Of a DNA stretch of 64,000 bases, positions 26,114 through 34,577 are shown in pieces (the first letter of the stretch is position 1; each line of letters begins with the position of its first letter). Below the pieces are notes generated by a model. It ran no database searches and had not been told where the DNA came from. It saw only the letters and a list, made by a program, of their open reading frames with translations. Both the position numbers and the translations under genes were made by a program. This DNA comes from Lysinibacillus_B sp050613145 (lineage in GTDB: Bacteria; Bacillota; Bacilli; Bacillales_A; Planococcaceae). Where the stretch lies: assembly GCF_050613145.1 (NCBI RefSeq), contig NZ_CP192507.1, forward strand, positions 2,976,001-3,040,000, given 5' to 3'.

Positions 26114-27694
26114 TTAACTATGTTGTTTCGTAAACTCTGCATTGCGTAGTTCTACACGACGAATTTTCCCTGAAACTGTTTTTGGCAGTGCATCCATAAA
26201 TTCAATTTTACGTGGATACTTATAAGGTGCCGTTAAGTCTTTTACATGCTCTTGCAGTTCTCGAATAATCGTTGGACTATTTTTCAGCTCTGGATCACGT
26301 AACACAACAAATGCTTTTACGATCGCACCACGAATTTCATCTGGGCTTGCTACGACTGCACATTCTTGCACAGCTGGGTGCTTTACAAGTGCATCCTCTA
26401 CTTCAAATGGCCCTATCGTGTAACCAGATGAAATGATGATATCATCACCACGGCCTTCAAACCAGAAGTAGCCATCTTCATCTTTTTGTGCACGGTCGCC
26501 TGTAATATACCAATCTCCGCGGAATTGCATACTTGTACGCTCAGGGTCTCTTAAATACCCACGGAATAATGCAGGCGTTGATTTATGAACAGCAATGTTC
26601 CCAACCTCACCTGGTGGTAACACATTCCCCTCGTCATCAATAATATCTACCATATTCCCTGGTGTTGGTTTCCCCATCGAACCTGGACGTGGTTCCATCC
26701 CTTTTAAAGTCCCAACAAGTAATGTATTTTCTGTTTGCCCATATCCATCACGCACTTGCAAGTTAAACTCACGTAAAAATATGTTGATTACTTCACGATT
26801 TAACGGTTCACCAGCTGATACAGCACTATGTAATGCCGATAAATTATATTGTGCTAAATCGTCTACTTTTGCCATTAAACGATACTCTGTTGGTGTACAG
26901 CAAAGTACGTTTACTTTATGTTGTTGGAGTAACTCTAAATATGTGGCAGCATCAAATTTCCCTTTATATACGAATGCAGTTGCCCCACTACCTAACGACG
27001 CTAAAAACGGACTCCAAATCCATTTTTGCCATCCCGGTGCAGCGGTTGCCCACACAATATCACCATTCTCCACGCCTAACCAGCTTTTCGCTGTTGTACG
27101 GAGATGTGCATATCCCCATGCATGTGTATGGACCGCACTTTTTGGATTACCTGTTGTTCCACTTGTATAGGCTAAAAACGCTACATCCTCTGCATTCGTT
27201 TGTACGCCTGCAAACGTAGTTGCTTGTCCTTTTGCCTCATCAAATAGTCGTTTCCAAGGTTCGTTTGCATCCCCCACAACATATAATTGTAAATTATGTA
27301 AATGCTCTACCTCATCAAATTCATCTACATACGTCTCATACGCAACAACCGCTTTTGCCTGTGCATGTATAATACGATAATCAATATCTTTTGCACGAAG
27401 CAATTCTGAACTTGGAATAATCGTAAGACCCGCTTTTAATGCACCAATATACGTTACGTAAGCTTCAAGTGAACGCGGTAACATAACGAGTAATACATCC
27501 CCTTTTTGTAACCCGTTGTTTTTAAACACGTTCGCAACTTGATTAGCCTTTTGAATAAGCTCAGCATACGTAACTTCCTCAATAGCATCATTATCATGAT
27601 GAATGAGTAACGCTGTTTTCTGTTCTGTGGCGTGTTTTTCAATTTCATCTACAATGTTATACACTTCTGGTGCTAATAGATCTTCTCGCTTCAT
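26114..27694 (-). CDS. ytcI: acyl-CoA synthetase (AMP-forming), YtcI-like
   Basis: ANL-superfamily ligase of 526 residues that activates a short or medium chain carboxylate as acyl-AMP then acyl-CoA. The P-loop LAYTSGTTGNPKSAVHTH is near residue 178, DGYGQTEN near 320, the GDWYITGDRAQKDEDGYFWF core hinge near 405 and the catalytic Lys motif PKTVSGKIRR near 508. It resembles acetyl/medium-chain synthetases of the MbcS/YtcI type more than AcsA. Chain-length preference cannot be read by eye. Single gene between sppA and ssp, where B. subtilis has ytcI. Confidence 0.9.
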   Translation of the reverse strand: MKREDLLAPEVYNIVDEIEKHATEQKTALLIHHDNDAIEEVTYAELIQKANQVANVFKNNGLQKGDVLLVMLPRSLEAYVTYIGALKAGLTIIPSSELLRAKDIDYRIIHAQAKAVVAYETYVDEFDEVEHLHNLQLYVVGDANEPWKRLFDEAKGQATTFAGVQTNAEDVAFLAYTSGTTGNPKSAVHTHAWGYAHLRTTAKSWLGVENGDIVWATAAPGWQKWIWSPFLASLGSGATAFVYKGKFDAATYLELLQQHKVNVLCCTPTEYRLMAKVDDLAQYNLSALHSAVSAGEPLNREVINIFLREFNLQVRDGYGQTENTLLVGTLKGMEPRPGSMGKPTPGNMVDIIDDEGNVLPPGEVGNIAVHKSTPALFRGYLRDPERTSMQFRGDWYITGDRAQKDEDGYFWFEGRGDDIIISSGYTIGPFEVEDALVKHPAVQECAVVASPDEIRGAIVKAFVVLRDPELKNSPTIIRELQEHVKDLTAPYKYPRKIEFMDALPKTVSGKIRRVELRNAEFTKQHS

Positions 27695-27832
27695 ACTTGG
27701 TTTCCCCCTTGTTCTTTTAGCATGTTACATTTATATTATATCGCGATATACTTCATTCTTCAAAAAAATCCAACATTTTGAAAGAGAAATTTTTTTTATA
27801 ATATTTTTTTCTGCGGTACATACTAAACGGAA

Positions 27833-27863
27833 AAAGACACCTCGTTAATACGAGATGCCTTTC
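27833..27863 (-). terminator. ssp terminator
   Basis: AAAGACACCTCGT (27833-27845) pairs with ACGAGATGCCTTT (27850-27862) with one wobble, 13 bp past the ssp stop. Confidence 0.85.
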
Positions 27864-27875
27864 CCTTTTATTATT

Positions 27876-28076
27876 TTATTGACCTTTTAATTGTTGCTCA
27901 GCCATTTGGACAAGACGTTTTGTAATCTCGCCACCAACTGAACCGTTTGCACGTGCAGAAGCGTCTGCTCCTAATTGTACGCCAAACTCTTGTGCGATTT
28001 CATATTTCATTTGGTCTAATGCTTGTTGCGCACCTGGTACGCTAAGTTTGTTTGAACTACGATTGTTGTTTGTCAT
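27876..28076 (-). CDS. alpha/beta-type small acid-soluble spore protein
   Basis: DNA-coating protein made in the forespore, which protects spore DNA from UV and heat and is digested at germination. The 66 residues have the family blocks KYEIAQEFGV (containing the GPR protease site) and GGEITKRLVQMAEQQL. The GGAGGTG ribosome site is strong. Expression is expected from sigma-G; no promoter was assigned. It stands next to thiI, the place of sspA in B. subtilis. Its presence shows that the organism forms endospores. Confidence 0.96.
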   Translation of the reverse strand: MTNNNRSSNKLSVPGAQQALDQMKYEIAQEFGVQLGADASARANGSVGGEITKRLVQMAEQQLKGQ

Positions 28077-28165
28077 CGTGTTTCACCTCCTTGTGCAATT
28101 AGAATGCTCCAGAGGATATTTTTCATACACATTTTTTTAGAGGTAAATTATTCTTCAAAAAGTAA

Positions 28166-29374
28166 TTATAGAAAATCAGCAAATTGGTCTTCTTGACGCT
28201 TCTTTTCAGGCAACATGTGTACTTCACGATTACGTACTGCCCGCTCAATATACTCATCAAATTCCGTAAAGCTTTCGTAATGCATTACCTTTTCTAATTT
28301 TGGCTTTGTTTTCGGACTGGCTGGTGTAAAAATTGTACAGCAATCTTCATACGGCTGAATGGATGTCTCATACGTACCGATTCGTTCTGCAATGTTAATA
28401 ATATCTAATTTATCGTTAGCGATTAACGGACGTAAAATGGGCGTTGACGTCACATCATTAATGGCTGTTAAGCTTTCTAATGTTTGTGATGCCACTTGCC
28501 CTAAAGATTCGCCTGTCACAATCGCTAATGCCCCAATCTCTTCTCGCACTTTGTCAGCAATACGTAACATCATACGACGTGTAGTTGTCATTGTCATATT
28601 TTCAGGTACACGTTCTTTAATTAATACTTGCAACTCTGTAAACGGAATAATGTGTAAACGAATTTTCGCACCAAATTTCGTTAATTCATTTGCTAAATCT
28701 TTTACTTTTTGCAATGAATTTTGACTTGTATAAGGTGGGCTATAAAAATGAATGGCTTCTAACCGAACGCCGCGCTTCATCATTAAATAGCCAGCTACAG
28801 GACTATCGATGCCACCAGATAACATAAGTAGTGATTTACCATTTGAACCAACAGGCATACCACCTGCACCAGGAATTACTTGCGCCATCATATACACTGC
28901 ATCCAGACGTACTTCAATACGTAGCTCTACATCTGGCTTTTTCACGTTGACCGATAAGTTTTGATAATTACGAAGAACCGTACCGCCAATTTCGCGTTGA
29001 ATCCCATGTGAATCAAGTGGGAAGTTTTTATCTGTACGACGCACTTCTACTTTAAACGTAATCTCTTCATCTTTGTAAAGCTCCATAATTTGAATGGCTA
29101 AAGCTTTCATTTGCTCCATATCTTTTTCACATGAAGCAACCGGACTAAACGATTGAATACCGAACACTTCTGGTAGACGTTCCAGTAATACATTCATTTT
29201 TTCTTCATTTTCGATTTCAATGAACATGCGATCACGCTCAGCACGAATTTTTAATGGCATAATATCATGAAATGAATAACGAATATTTTCGCGTAGGCGA
29301 TGAATAAAATCGTTTTTGTTACGCCCTTTCGTCGAAAGCTCGCCATAACGAATTAAAATTTCTTTCCAAATCAT
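28166..29374 (-). CDS. thiI: tRNA 4-thiouridine sulfurtransferase ThiI
   Basis: Transfers sulfur to U8 of tRNA and can feed thiamine synthesis. The 402 residues comprise an N-terminal ferredoxin-like and THUMP region (about 60-165) and the PP-loop ATP pyrophosphatase with LMLSGGIDSPVAGYLMM near residue 185. The C-terminal rhodanese domain of the E. coli protein is absent, as is usual in Bacillus. DCCTIFTPASPKTKP marks the end region. It overlaps the upstream nifZ by 4 bp, so desulfurase and acceptor are translationally coupled. Confidence 0.96.
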   Translation of the reverse strand: MIWKEILIRYGELSTKGRNKNDFIHRLRENIRYSFHDIMPLKIRAERDRMFIEIENEEKMNVLLERLPEVFGIQSFSPVASCEKDMEQMKALAIQIMELYKDEEITFKVEVRRTDKNFPLDSHGIQREIGGTVLRNYQNLSVNVKKPDVELRIEVRLDAVYMMAQVIPGAGGMPVGSNGKSLLMLSGGIDSPVAGYLMMKRGVRLEAIHFYSPPYTSQNSLQKVKDLANELTKFGAKIRLHIIPFTELQVLIKERVPENMTMTTTRRMMLRIADKVREEIGALAIVTGESLGQVASQTLESLTAINDVTSTPILRPLIANDKLDIINIAERIGTYETSIQPYEDCCTIFTPASPKTKPKLEKVMHYESFTEFDEYIERAVRNREVHMLPEKKRQEDQFADFL

Positions 29375-30531
29375 TTGATTAAATCTCCTTTTAATTGCTT
29401 CATCACTTTGGCAAATGCTTGTTTAAATGCAGTGATATCAGCCTCTGTTGTTTGCATACCAAAACTAATGCGTAATACACCTTTTTTGAATGCTGGATTG
29501 ATGTTAAGTGCTTCTACAACATGACTTGTTTTCGTTTGCTTTGATGAACAAGCACTGGATGTAGATACAATCACACCTTCTTTTTGTAATGCATTAATTA
29601 AAATTTCCCCTTTTAATCCACGCACGCTAAATGATGTAATATAAGGGGCACCTTGCTTCGTTGACAATAAATACACTTCATGATTAAAACCTTTTAGGAA
29701 GGTGCGAATGTCTTGTTGCCATGCCGTATACTTTTGATATGTGTTGTCCATACTTTCAACTGCTAAGCGTGCTGCTTTTGCAAAAGCGACTGCTTGCGGA
29801 ACCGCTACCGTACCACTACGAAGTCCAAATTCTTGACCACCGCCTACAATATAAGGGGCAATATTAAACGATTTCCGAAAAGCAATGACACCTGAGCCTT
29901 TCAGCGCATGAATTTTATGACCTGAAATCGATACAATATCCGGCCCAGCTTCTCCGTGAAATGCGACTGGCAATTTCCCAAAACTTTGCACTGCATCAAC
30001 ATGCAACATAGCACGACTGTTTTCATGAATAATATTTGCCGCTTGTTCAATTGGTTGAATCGCACCCATTTCGTTATTTACGTGCATAATACTTACTAAA
30101 ATGGTATCTTTACGTACTTTCTCACGCAGTTCATTTAACGAAATCACACCATTTGCATCTACACGTAAATAATCTACTTCAAATCCTTCTTCTTCCAAGC
30201 GTTTTACCGCTTCTAGTACAGAAGGATGTTCTATTTGAGTTGTGATAATATGCTTTCCTTTATGCATGCTTACACGAGCGATGCCGAAAATCGCCATATT
30301 ATTCGCTTCCGTACCACCTGCTGTAAAGATGATTTCTCTAGCTTCGGTATTTAAAAGATGTGCCACTTGTTCTCGGGCACGCATTAATAACGTATTCGCT
30401 GTGACACCGGCTTCATGAATAGAAGCAGGATTGGCATAATACTGCTCATTCACTTGCACAAATGTCTTTAATACATCTGAATGCGACTTTGTTGTTGCGC
30501 TGTTATCTAAATAGACTATGTTGTCTTTCAT
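29371..30531 (-). CDS. nifZ: cysteine desulfurase (NifZ-type partner of ThiI)
   Basis: PLP enzyme that takes sulfur from cysteine and hands it to ThiI. In the 386-residue protein the start YLDNSATTKSH is typical, the PLP lysine is in SISGHKIHALKGSG near residue 200, and the reactive Cys lies in VSTSSACSSKQTKTSH near residue 325, in the short-loop class. The 4-bp ATGA-type overlap with thiI fits the B. subtilis nifZ-thiI pair devoted to tRNA thiolation rather than general Fe-S assembly. The start ATG 30531 has only a weak ribosome site. Confidence 0.93.
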   Translation of the reverse strand: MKDNIVYLDNSATTKSHSDVLKTFVQVNEQYYANPASIHEAGVTANTLLMRAREQVAHLLNTEAREIIFTAGGTEANNMAIFGIARVSMHKGKHIITTQIEHPSVLEAVKRLEEEGFEVDYLRVDANGVISLNELREKVRKDTILVSIMHVNNEMGAIQPIEQAANIIHENSRAMLHVDAVQSFGKLPVAFHGEAGPDIVSISGHKIHALKGSGVIAFRKSFNIAPYIVGGGQEFGLRSGTVAVPQAVAFAKAARLAVESMDNTYQKYTAWQQDIRTFLKGFNHEVYLLSTKQGAPYITSFSVRGLKGEILINALQKEGVIVSTSSACSSKQTKTSHVVEALNINPAFKKGVLRISFGMQTTEADITAFKQAFAKVMKQLKGDLIK

Positions 30532-30676
30532 TCATTTCCACACACTTTCAAAACATTGATTTAACGGTATTTATCATAACGCAATATGTCACGAATGACC
30601 ATAAACTTTTATAGGAAATCAAGTTCAGTTGTTAATGGTTCCCTTTTTACCCACCTAAAATCGCTATAAATTATTA

Positions 30677-30704
30677 AAAGACCACCCATTACGGAGTGGT
30701 CTTT
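30677..30704 (-). terminator. terminator of the DUF202 gene
   Basis: AAAGACCAC (30677-30685) pairs with GTGGTCTTT (30696-30704), just past the DUF202 stop on the minus strand. Confidence 0.8.
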
Positions 30705-30727
30705 AATCATGCCCCCAATTTTTGATC

Positions 30728-31117
30728 CTACGATAAACTAATCAACAAAAAGTAGATAATTACCATCAAAATCAATACAATTAAAAAATAAGATACCCAC
30801 ACAATATGTCTATTAGAAGGCATAAATACTTCATTTAATATTTGTTTTCTTTTTGTGGAATAATTAAATGTAGCTGTGAAAATAATTAATAATCCAAATA
30901 GACATGCCAACAAACCAATCATCGCTGATAAAAAATCAACCCAAAAATTCCGAACAGTTCCTACGGCAAAATGTAAACTTGTTGCTAAGAAAGCAACACC
31001 TAATATGGAAATAGCCGTTCTAATCCATGCTAAATATGTTCTTTCATTGGCTAAATGTTGCTGGGCATACTTTAATTGTTTACTTACTGTTTCTTGATCT
31101 AGCTGGTTATTTGACAT
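30728..31117 (-). CDS. DUF202 (YidH-type) membrane protein
   Basis: A 129-residue protein with the DUF202 signature LANERTYLAWIRTAISILGV near residue 18 and three hydrophobic segments (about 30-52, 62-82 and 105-127). Family members are small inner-membrane proteins of unknown role, found in bacteria and in yeast vacuolar transporter chaperones. It is not a fixed neighbour of ezrA or nifZ in B. subtilis, and it lies next to the deletion derivative of the intergenic repeat, so it may be a lineage-specific insertion. Confidence 0.85.
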   Translation of the reverse strand: MSNNQLDQETVSKQLKYAQQHLANERTYLAWIRTAISILGVAFLATSLHFAVGTVRNFWVDFLSAMIGLLACLFGLLIIFTATFNYSTKRKQILNEVFMPSNRHIVWVSYFLIVLILMVIIYFLLISLS

Positions 31118-31154
31118 CTGTTACCACCTACTACTTCGATAAAGTCATATTTAT

Positions 31155-31275
31155 ACTCATAATGAGCAAATCCATCAAAATATAGTACTATTTAAAGTAA
31201 CTGTTGCTTTCCGCTCTGACACTCGTGCCTCGGCTACAAGCAACTATTATTGAATAAGATCATTATACGCTAAAT
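31155..31275. repeat. intergenic repeat element, copy 3 (internal deletion)
   Basis: It begins ACTCATAATGAGCAAA like the other copies, continues with an AT-rich block and GTTGCTTTCCGCTCT, then jumps at CACTCG directly to GTGCCTCGGCTACAAGCAAC and stops soon after. Relative to copy 2 about 150 bp inside and the whole 3' hairpin half are lost. The junction lies at a short CACTCG/CACTCTCG direct repeat present in the full copies. Confidence 0.75.
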
Positions 31276-31307
31276 AAAACCACCTACACAAAATGTGTGG
31301 TGGTTTT
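31276..31307 (-). terminator. ezrA terminator
   Basis: AAAACCACCTACACA (31276-31290) pairs with TGTGTGGTGGTTTT (31294-31307), a strong hairpin 48 bp past the ezrA stop. Confidence 0.85.
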
Positions 31308-31354
31308 GTTACAACGTATTGTATGAGAACACTAATTGTTCAAGGATATAACCT

Positions 31355-33061
31355 TTATGATTTTAAAGCCATTTCTTCCTGCATCAGCTCTTGAATCCTT
31401 TTAAGGGCACCTGGTTCTGCTGATTCAACGGCGGCAGCTGCATCTTCAAGCGCCTTTATATAACGACATTGATGAAATGCGTCTTCAGCTTCTCGTAATT
31501 GTACATGCATTTGCGGATTGGATGCACGATAACGATTGCCATACTGAATAATCCGTTCGATGTACATGACATTTTCAATCATTTCTTCCGCTTTGGCTTT
31601 TACTTCCTCAATACATTTTTTTGCATTATTTAAGTTATTGTTGATTTGCTCCATATTAAGCGGTGTTTCTTGTAAGCTTTGCATCACAATAAACAACTGC
31701 TCTTCCGCTTCTTCTAGGCGCACATCCATTTCTTCTGGAATACCAGGTATATTTGCTCTTCCTAGCATACGTTCTGTTTCTTGCAGTAATTTACTTAATG
31801 CTTCAAGCTGTGTACGTGCCGTATTTTCATCAACACGTAAGTTTTTCAAACGTAGGGAGAAGTTTTCTTGCTCCTCATTAACACGTGCAAGCTCTTCGCT
31901 AATCTCTTCTAACTCTTCTTTTAAGCTAGAATAAGCAGATTTTTCTTCTGTTACACGCATAGCTAAAAGTTCATAACGTCTATGTAACACTTCTAATTGC
32001 TTTAAGCAATTACGCGGAATTTCTGCATCTTTTTCAGGTAGACGATAGCTGTGTTGTACATATGTTGCCTCATCACTAACTTCACGTGTTATAACCATTA
32101 GGTTTTGCAATGTATCGCGAAGTGGCGAGCAATGATGATCCACATATTTTTTGGCGACTACTTCTTTTTCAAGTAAGTCATAAAAATGATCAATTTCTCC
32201 ATTTATTTCATCAATACGTGGCTTCACTTTTTCAATATCTAAATCTGCGATCATTTTCTTTAACTCTTCTAATTCCTTTTCAACACGATCTAAGTATTCG
32301 GTCAGTTCTAAATGGCGTAAATAATAGTGTTGTTCTTCCATCTCTTGTTGACCCATCCGTAATTCGTGAATGGCCGTTGGAATTTTCGTTTGAACTTCGG
32401 ATAATAGCGACGGGATATCACTGAGCAATTCAAAAATTTCTTGCGCCTCTGTATTGAGTAAAAGGACAATTTCACGCGCTTGCAAGTAATTCCCTTCCGC
32501 TGTTAAAATGTCAAACTCGTCAAATTTTGGACTAAATTGCTCTAAACGCTTTTCCAACTTTTCAAGTGCTGAACCAAATGAATGTTGGTGGGCTAAAACT
32601 GTTTTACGAGCGGAGCGATGATATTCTTTCAACTGCTCCATTTCAATTCGATTTTTTTCTTCACTACCGATTAACTCTTCCAATTCAGCTAAAATTTTAA
32701 GACGTGTTTTTTCGCATTCTGCAATTTTCTCTTCAATTGCTTTTTCAATTTCCGTTGCTTTTTTAAATTTGAATCGATCTATGTATTCCTCTGCATCAAA
32801 CAATAAAGCGTCAATTTTTATGACATGGACGTCCGTTACTTCTACCCATGCATTGCGCCAGTTTTCAAAGAGTTCCTCTGTTTGACCGTTCATATTTAAT
32901 GCTTTTACTTTTGTCAACTCTTCGTAGATTGGATAATGCTGAACTTCCAGCTTTTCCTTCTCTAGCCGTGCTATAATCACATTATGTTTTCGTCTATAAA
33001 ATAGACCTACTGCTAATAATGCTAATAGTACGACTGCAACAATGATGATATACTGTATCAT
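31355..33061 (-). CDS. ezrA: septation ring formation regulator EzrA
   Basis: Membrane-anchored negative regulator of FtsZ ring assembly that keeps rings away from the poles and helps steer PBP1. The 568 residues have one N-terminal membrane segment (YIIIVAVVLLALLAVGLFY, about 4-22), then almost wholly coiled coil built of spectrin-like repeats rich in Glu, Leu and Lys. No catalytic motif is expected or seen. Ribosome site GGGGG before the ATG. Position between nifZ and hisJ matches B. subtilis. Confidence 0.95.
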   Translation of the reverse strand: MIQYIIIVAVVLLALLAVGLFYRRKHNVIIARLEKEKLEVQHYPIYEELTKVKALNMNGQTEELFENWRNAWVEVTDVHVIKIDALLFDAEEYIDRFKFKKATEIEKAIEEKIAECEKTRLKILAELEELIGSEEKNRIEMEQLKEYHRSARKTVLAHQHSFGSALEKLEKRLEQFSPKFDEFDILTAEGNYLQAREIVLLLNTEAQEIFELLSDIPSLLSEVQTKIPTAIHELRMGQQEMEEQHYYLRHLELTEYLDRVEKELEELKKMIADLDIEKVKPRIDEINGEIDHFYDLLEKEVVAKKYVDHHCSPLRDTLQNLMVITREVSDEATYVQHSYRLPEKDAEIPRNCLKQLEVLHRRYELLAMRVTEEKSAYSSLKEELEEISEELARVNEEQENFSLRLKNLRVDENTARTQLEALSKLLQETERMLGRANIPGIPEEMDVRLEEAEEQLFIVMQSLQETPLNMEQINNNLNNAKKCIEEVKAKAEEMIENVMYIERIIQYGNRYRASNPQMHVQLREAEDAFHQCRYIKALEDAAAAVESAEPGALKRIQELMQEEMALKS

Positions 33062-33185
33062 TGTAAGCCCCCTATTCCAAAAATATCTGAATTGGCTAAT
33101 GTATCTATAATAATACCATGTTTTTAGTTTTTTGTTTTAAATAATTACGAAGTTAAGTAGGCTAATTCAACAGGAGGTACCACAT

Positions 33186-33980
33186 ATGAAAAAAGATGGA
33201 CACATTCATACACCTTTTTGTCCACATGGCTCACCTGATTTATTTGAACACTACATTGAAAAAGCGATTAAATATCATTTTACCGAGATTACCTTTACAG
33301 AGCACGCTCCTCTTCCACCATCTTTTAATGACCCAACACCAGATCAAGACAGTGGGATGGACGCGAATCATCTTCAGAGCTATTTATTGCAACTAAATGA
33401 CTTAAAATCACATTATAAAAACAAGATACATATAAATATCGGCTTAGAAGTTGATTATATTAGTGGCTATGAAAAAGAAACAAGGGCCTTTCTGAATGAA
33501 ATCGGTCCGCAATTAGACGATGCTATTCTTTCTGTTCATTTTCTACAATATGAAAATGAATATTGTTGTATCGACTTCTCGGATGAAGTGTATTTACAAT
33601 TCGCCGAAAAAGTCGGTGGCATCCAGCAACTTTATGATTTGTATTACGAAACCGTTTGGGCATCTATTACAGCAGATTTAGGTCCCTATAAACCAAAACG
33701 GATTGGTCATCCGACATTAATTCATAAATTTCAACATGCACACCAGCAACAAATCGATGATGATGCACAAGTGAAAGAAATTTTTCACCTTATGAAAAAA
33801 TCCAATTACGAACTCGATTTAAATAGTGCCGGGCTAAGCAAACCATTATGTCGTGAACCTTACCCACCCTATCATTTAATCGACTATGCGAAGGAAATGA
33901 ACCTTCCTTACGTCTTTGGTTCAGATGCACATACAGTCAAAGATTTACACCAGCACTATAATATAATTTTTAAAGACTAA
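33186..33980 (+). CDS. hisJ: histidinol-phosphatase, PHP type
   Basis: Dephosphorylates histidinol phosphate, the penultimate histidine step. The 264 residues are a PHP-domain phosphatase: KKDGHIHTPFCPHGSP carries the first His ligands, TFTEHAPLPPSF the second motif, GLEVDYISGYEKE the third, ILSVHFLQ the fourth, and FGSDAHTVKDLHQHYN closes the site. As in B. subtilis it stands apart from any his operon. AGGAGGTACC precedes the ATG. It lies 16 bp ahead of the methionine sulfoxide reductase gene, so the two are probably co-transcribed. Confidence 0.95.
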   Translation: MKKDGHIHTPFCPHGSPDLFEHYIEKAIKYHFTEITFTEHAPLPPSFNDPTPDQDSGMDANHLQSYLLQLNDLKSHYKNKIHINIGLEVDYISGYEKETRAFLNEIGPQLDDAILSVHFLQYENEYCCIDFSDEVYLQFAEKVGGIQQLYDLYYETVWASITADLGPYKPKRIGHPTLIHKFQHAHQQQIDDDAQVKEIFHLMKKSNYELDLNSAGLSKPLCREPYPPYHLIDYAKEMNLPYVFGSDAHTVKDLHQHYNIIFKD

Positions 33981-33996
33981 TACAGCGAGGGATTTT

Positions 33997-34476
33997 ATGT
34001 TTACACAAATTAATTACGAAGGCTCCATTCAAGAGCAATATATTACATTATCAAAGCAACTCGATGCACTCTTAACAGATGAATGTGACCAAATTGCCAA
34101 TTTGAGCAATGCATCTGCTTTGTTAAACGTATTCTTATCAGATATTAACTGGGTTGGCTTTTATCTCATGAAAGAGAATGAACTAGTACTCGGACCATTC
34201 CAAGGGTTGCCTGCATGTGTACGTATCCCTGTAGGTCGCGGTGTATGTGGTACCGCTGTTGCGCAAAAAGAAACAGTTGTTGTTGCAGATGTGCATGCAT
34301 TTCCTGGTCATATCGCATGTGATGCAGCATCTAATTCAGAAATCGTTATTCCATTAATAAAAGAAGATGCAGTCATCGGTGTACTAGATATCGATAGCCC
34401 ACTTAAAAACCGTTTCTCGAAAGAAGACCAAGTAGGGCTAGAGCAATTTGTCGATGTTTTAATGAAGCATATTTAA
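33997..34476 (+). CDS. ytsP: GAF-domain free-methionine-(R)-sulfoxide reductase
   Basis: Repairs free methionine-R-sulfoxide in the cytosol. The 159-residue single GAF domain retains all three functional cysteines: Cys74 in LPACVRIPVGRG, Cys84 in GVCGTAVA and Cys108 in HIACDAASNSE, matching Cys84/94/118 of the E. coli fRMsr. GVLDIDSP near residue 128 is the usual GAF core end. It follows hisJ by 16 bp and ends at a bidirectional hairpin shared with the convergent GGDEF gene. Confidence 0.94.
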   Translation: MFTQINYEGSIQEQYITLSKQLDALLTDECDQIANLSNASALLNVFLSDINWVGFYLMKENELVLGPFQGLPACVRIPVGRGVCGTAVAQKETVVVADVHAFPGHIACDAASNSEIVIPLIKEDAVIGVLDIDSPLKNRFSKEDQVGLEQFVDVLMKHI

Positions 34477-34490
34477 CGCTTTTCGCAAAA

Positions 34491-34528
34491 AAACACCAGC
34501 ATGTTAGCTTTATAACATCCTGGTGTTT
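34491..34528. terminator. bidirectional terminator between ytsP and ytrP
   Basis: AAACACCAG (34491-34499) pairs with CTGGTGTTT (34520-34528), with a further ATGTTA/TAACAT inner stem. Confidence 0.85.
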
Positions 34529-34577
34529 TGCTTTGTATAAAAGTTTAGCTAAAGTTAATGATTTTGAATAACCCTGC

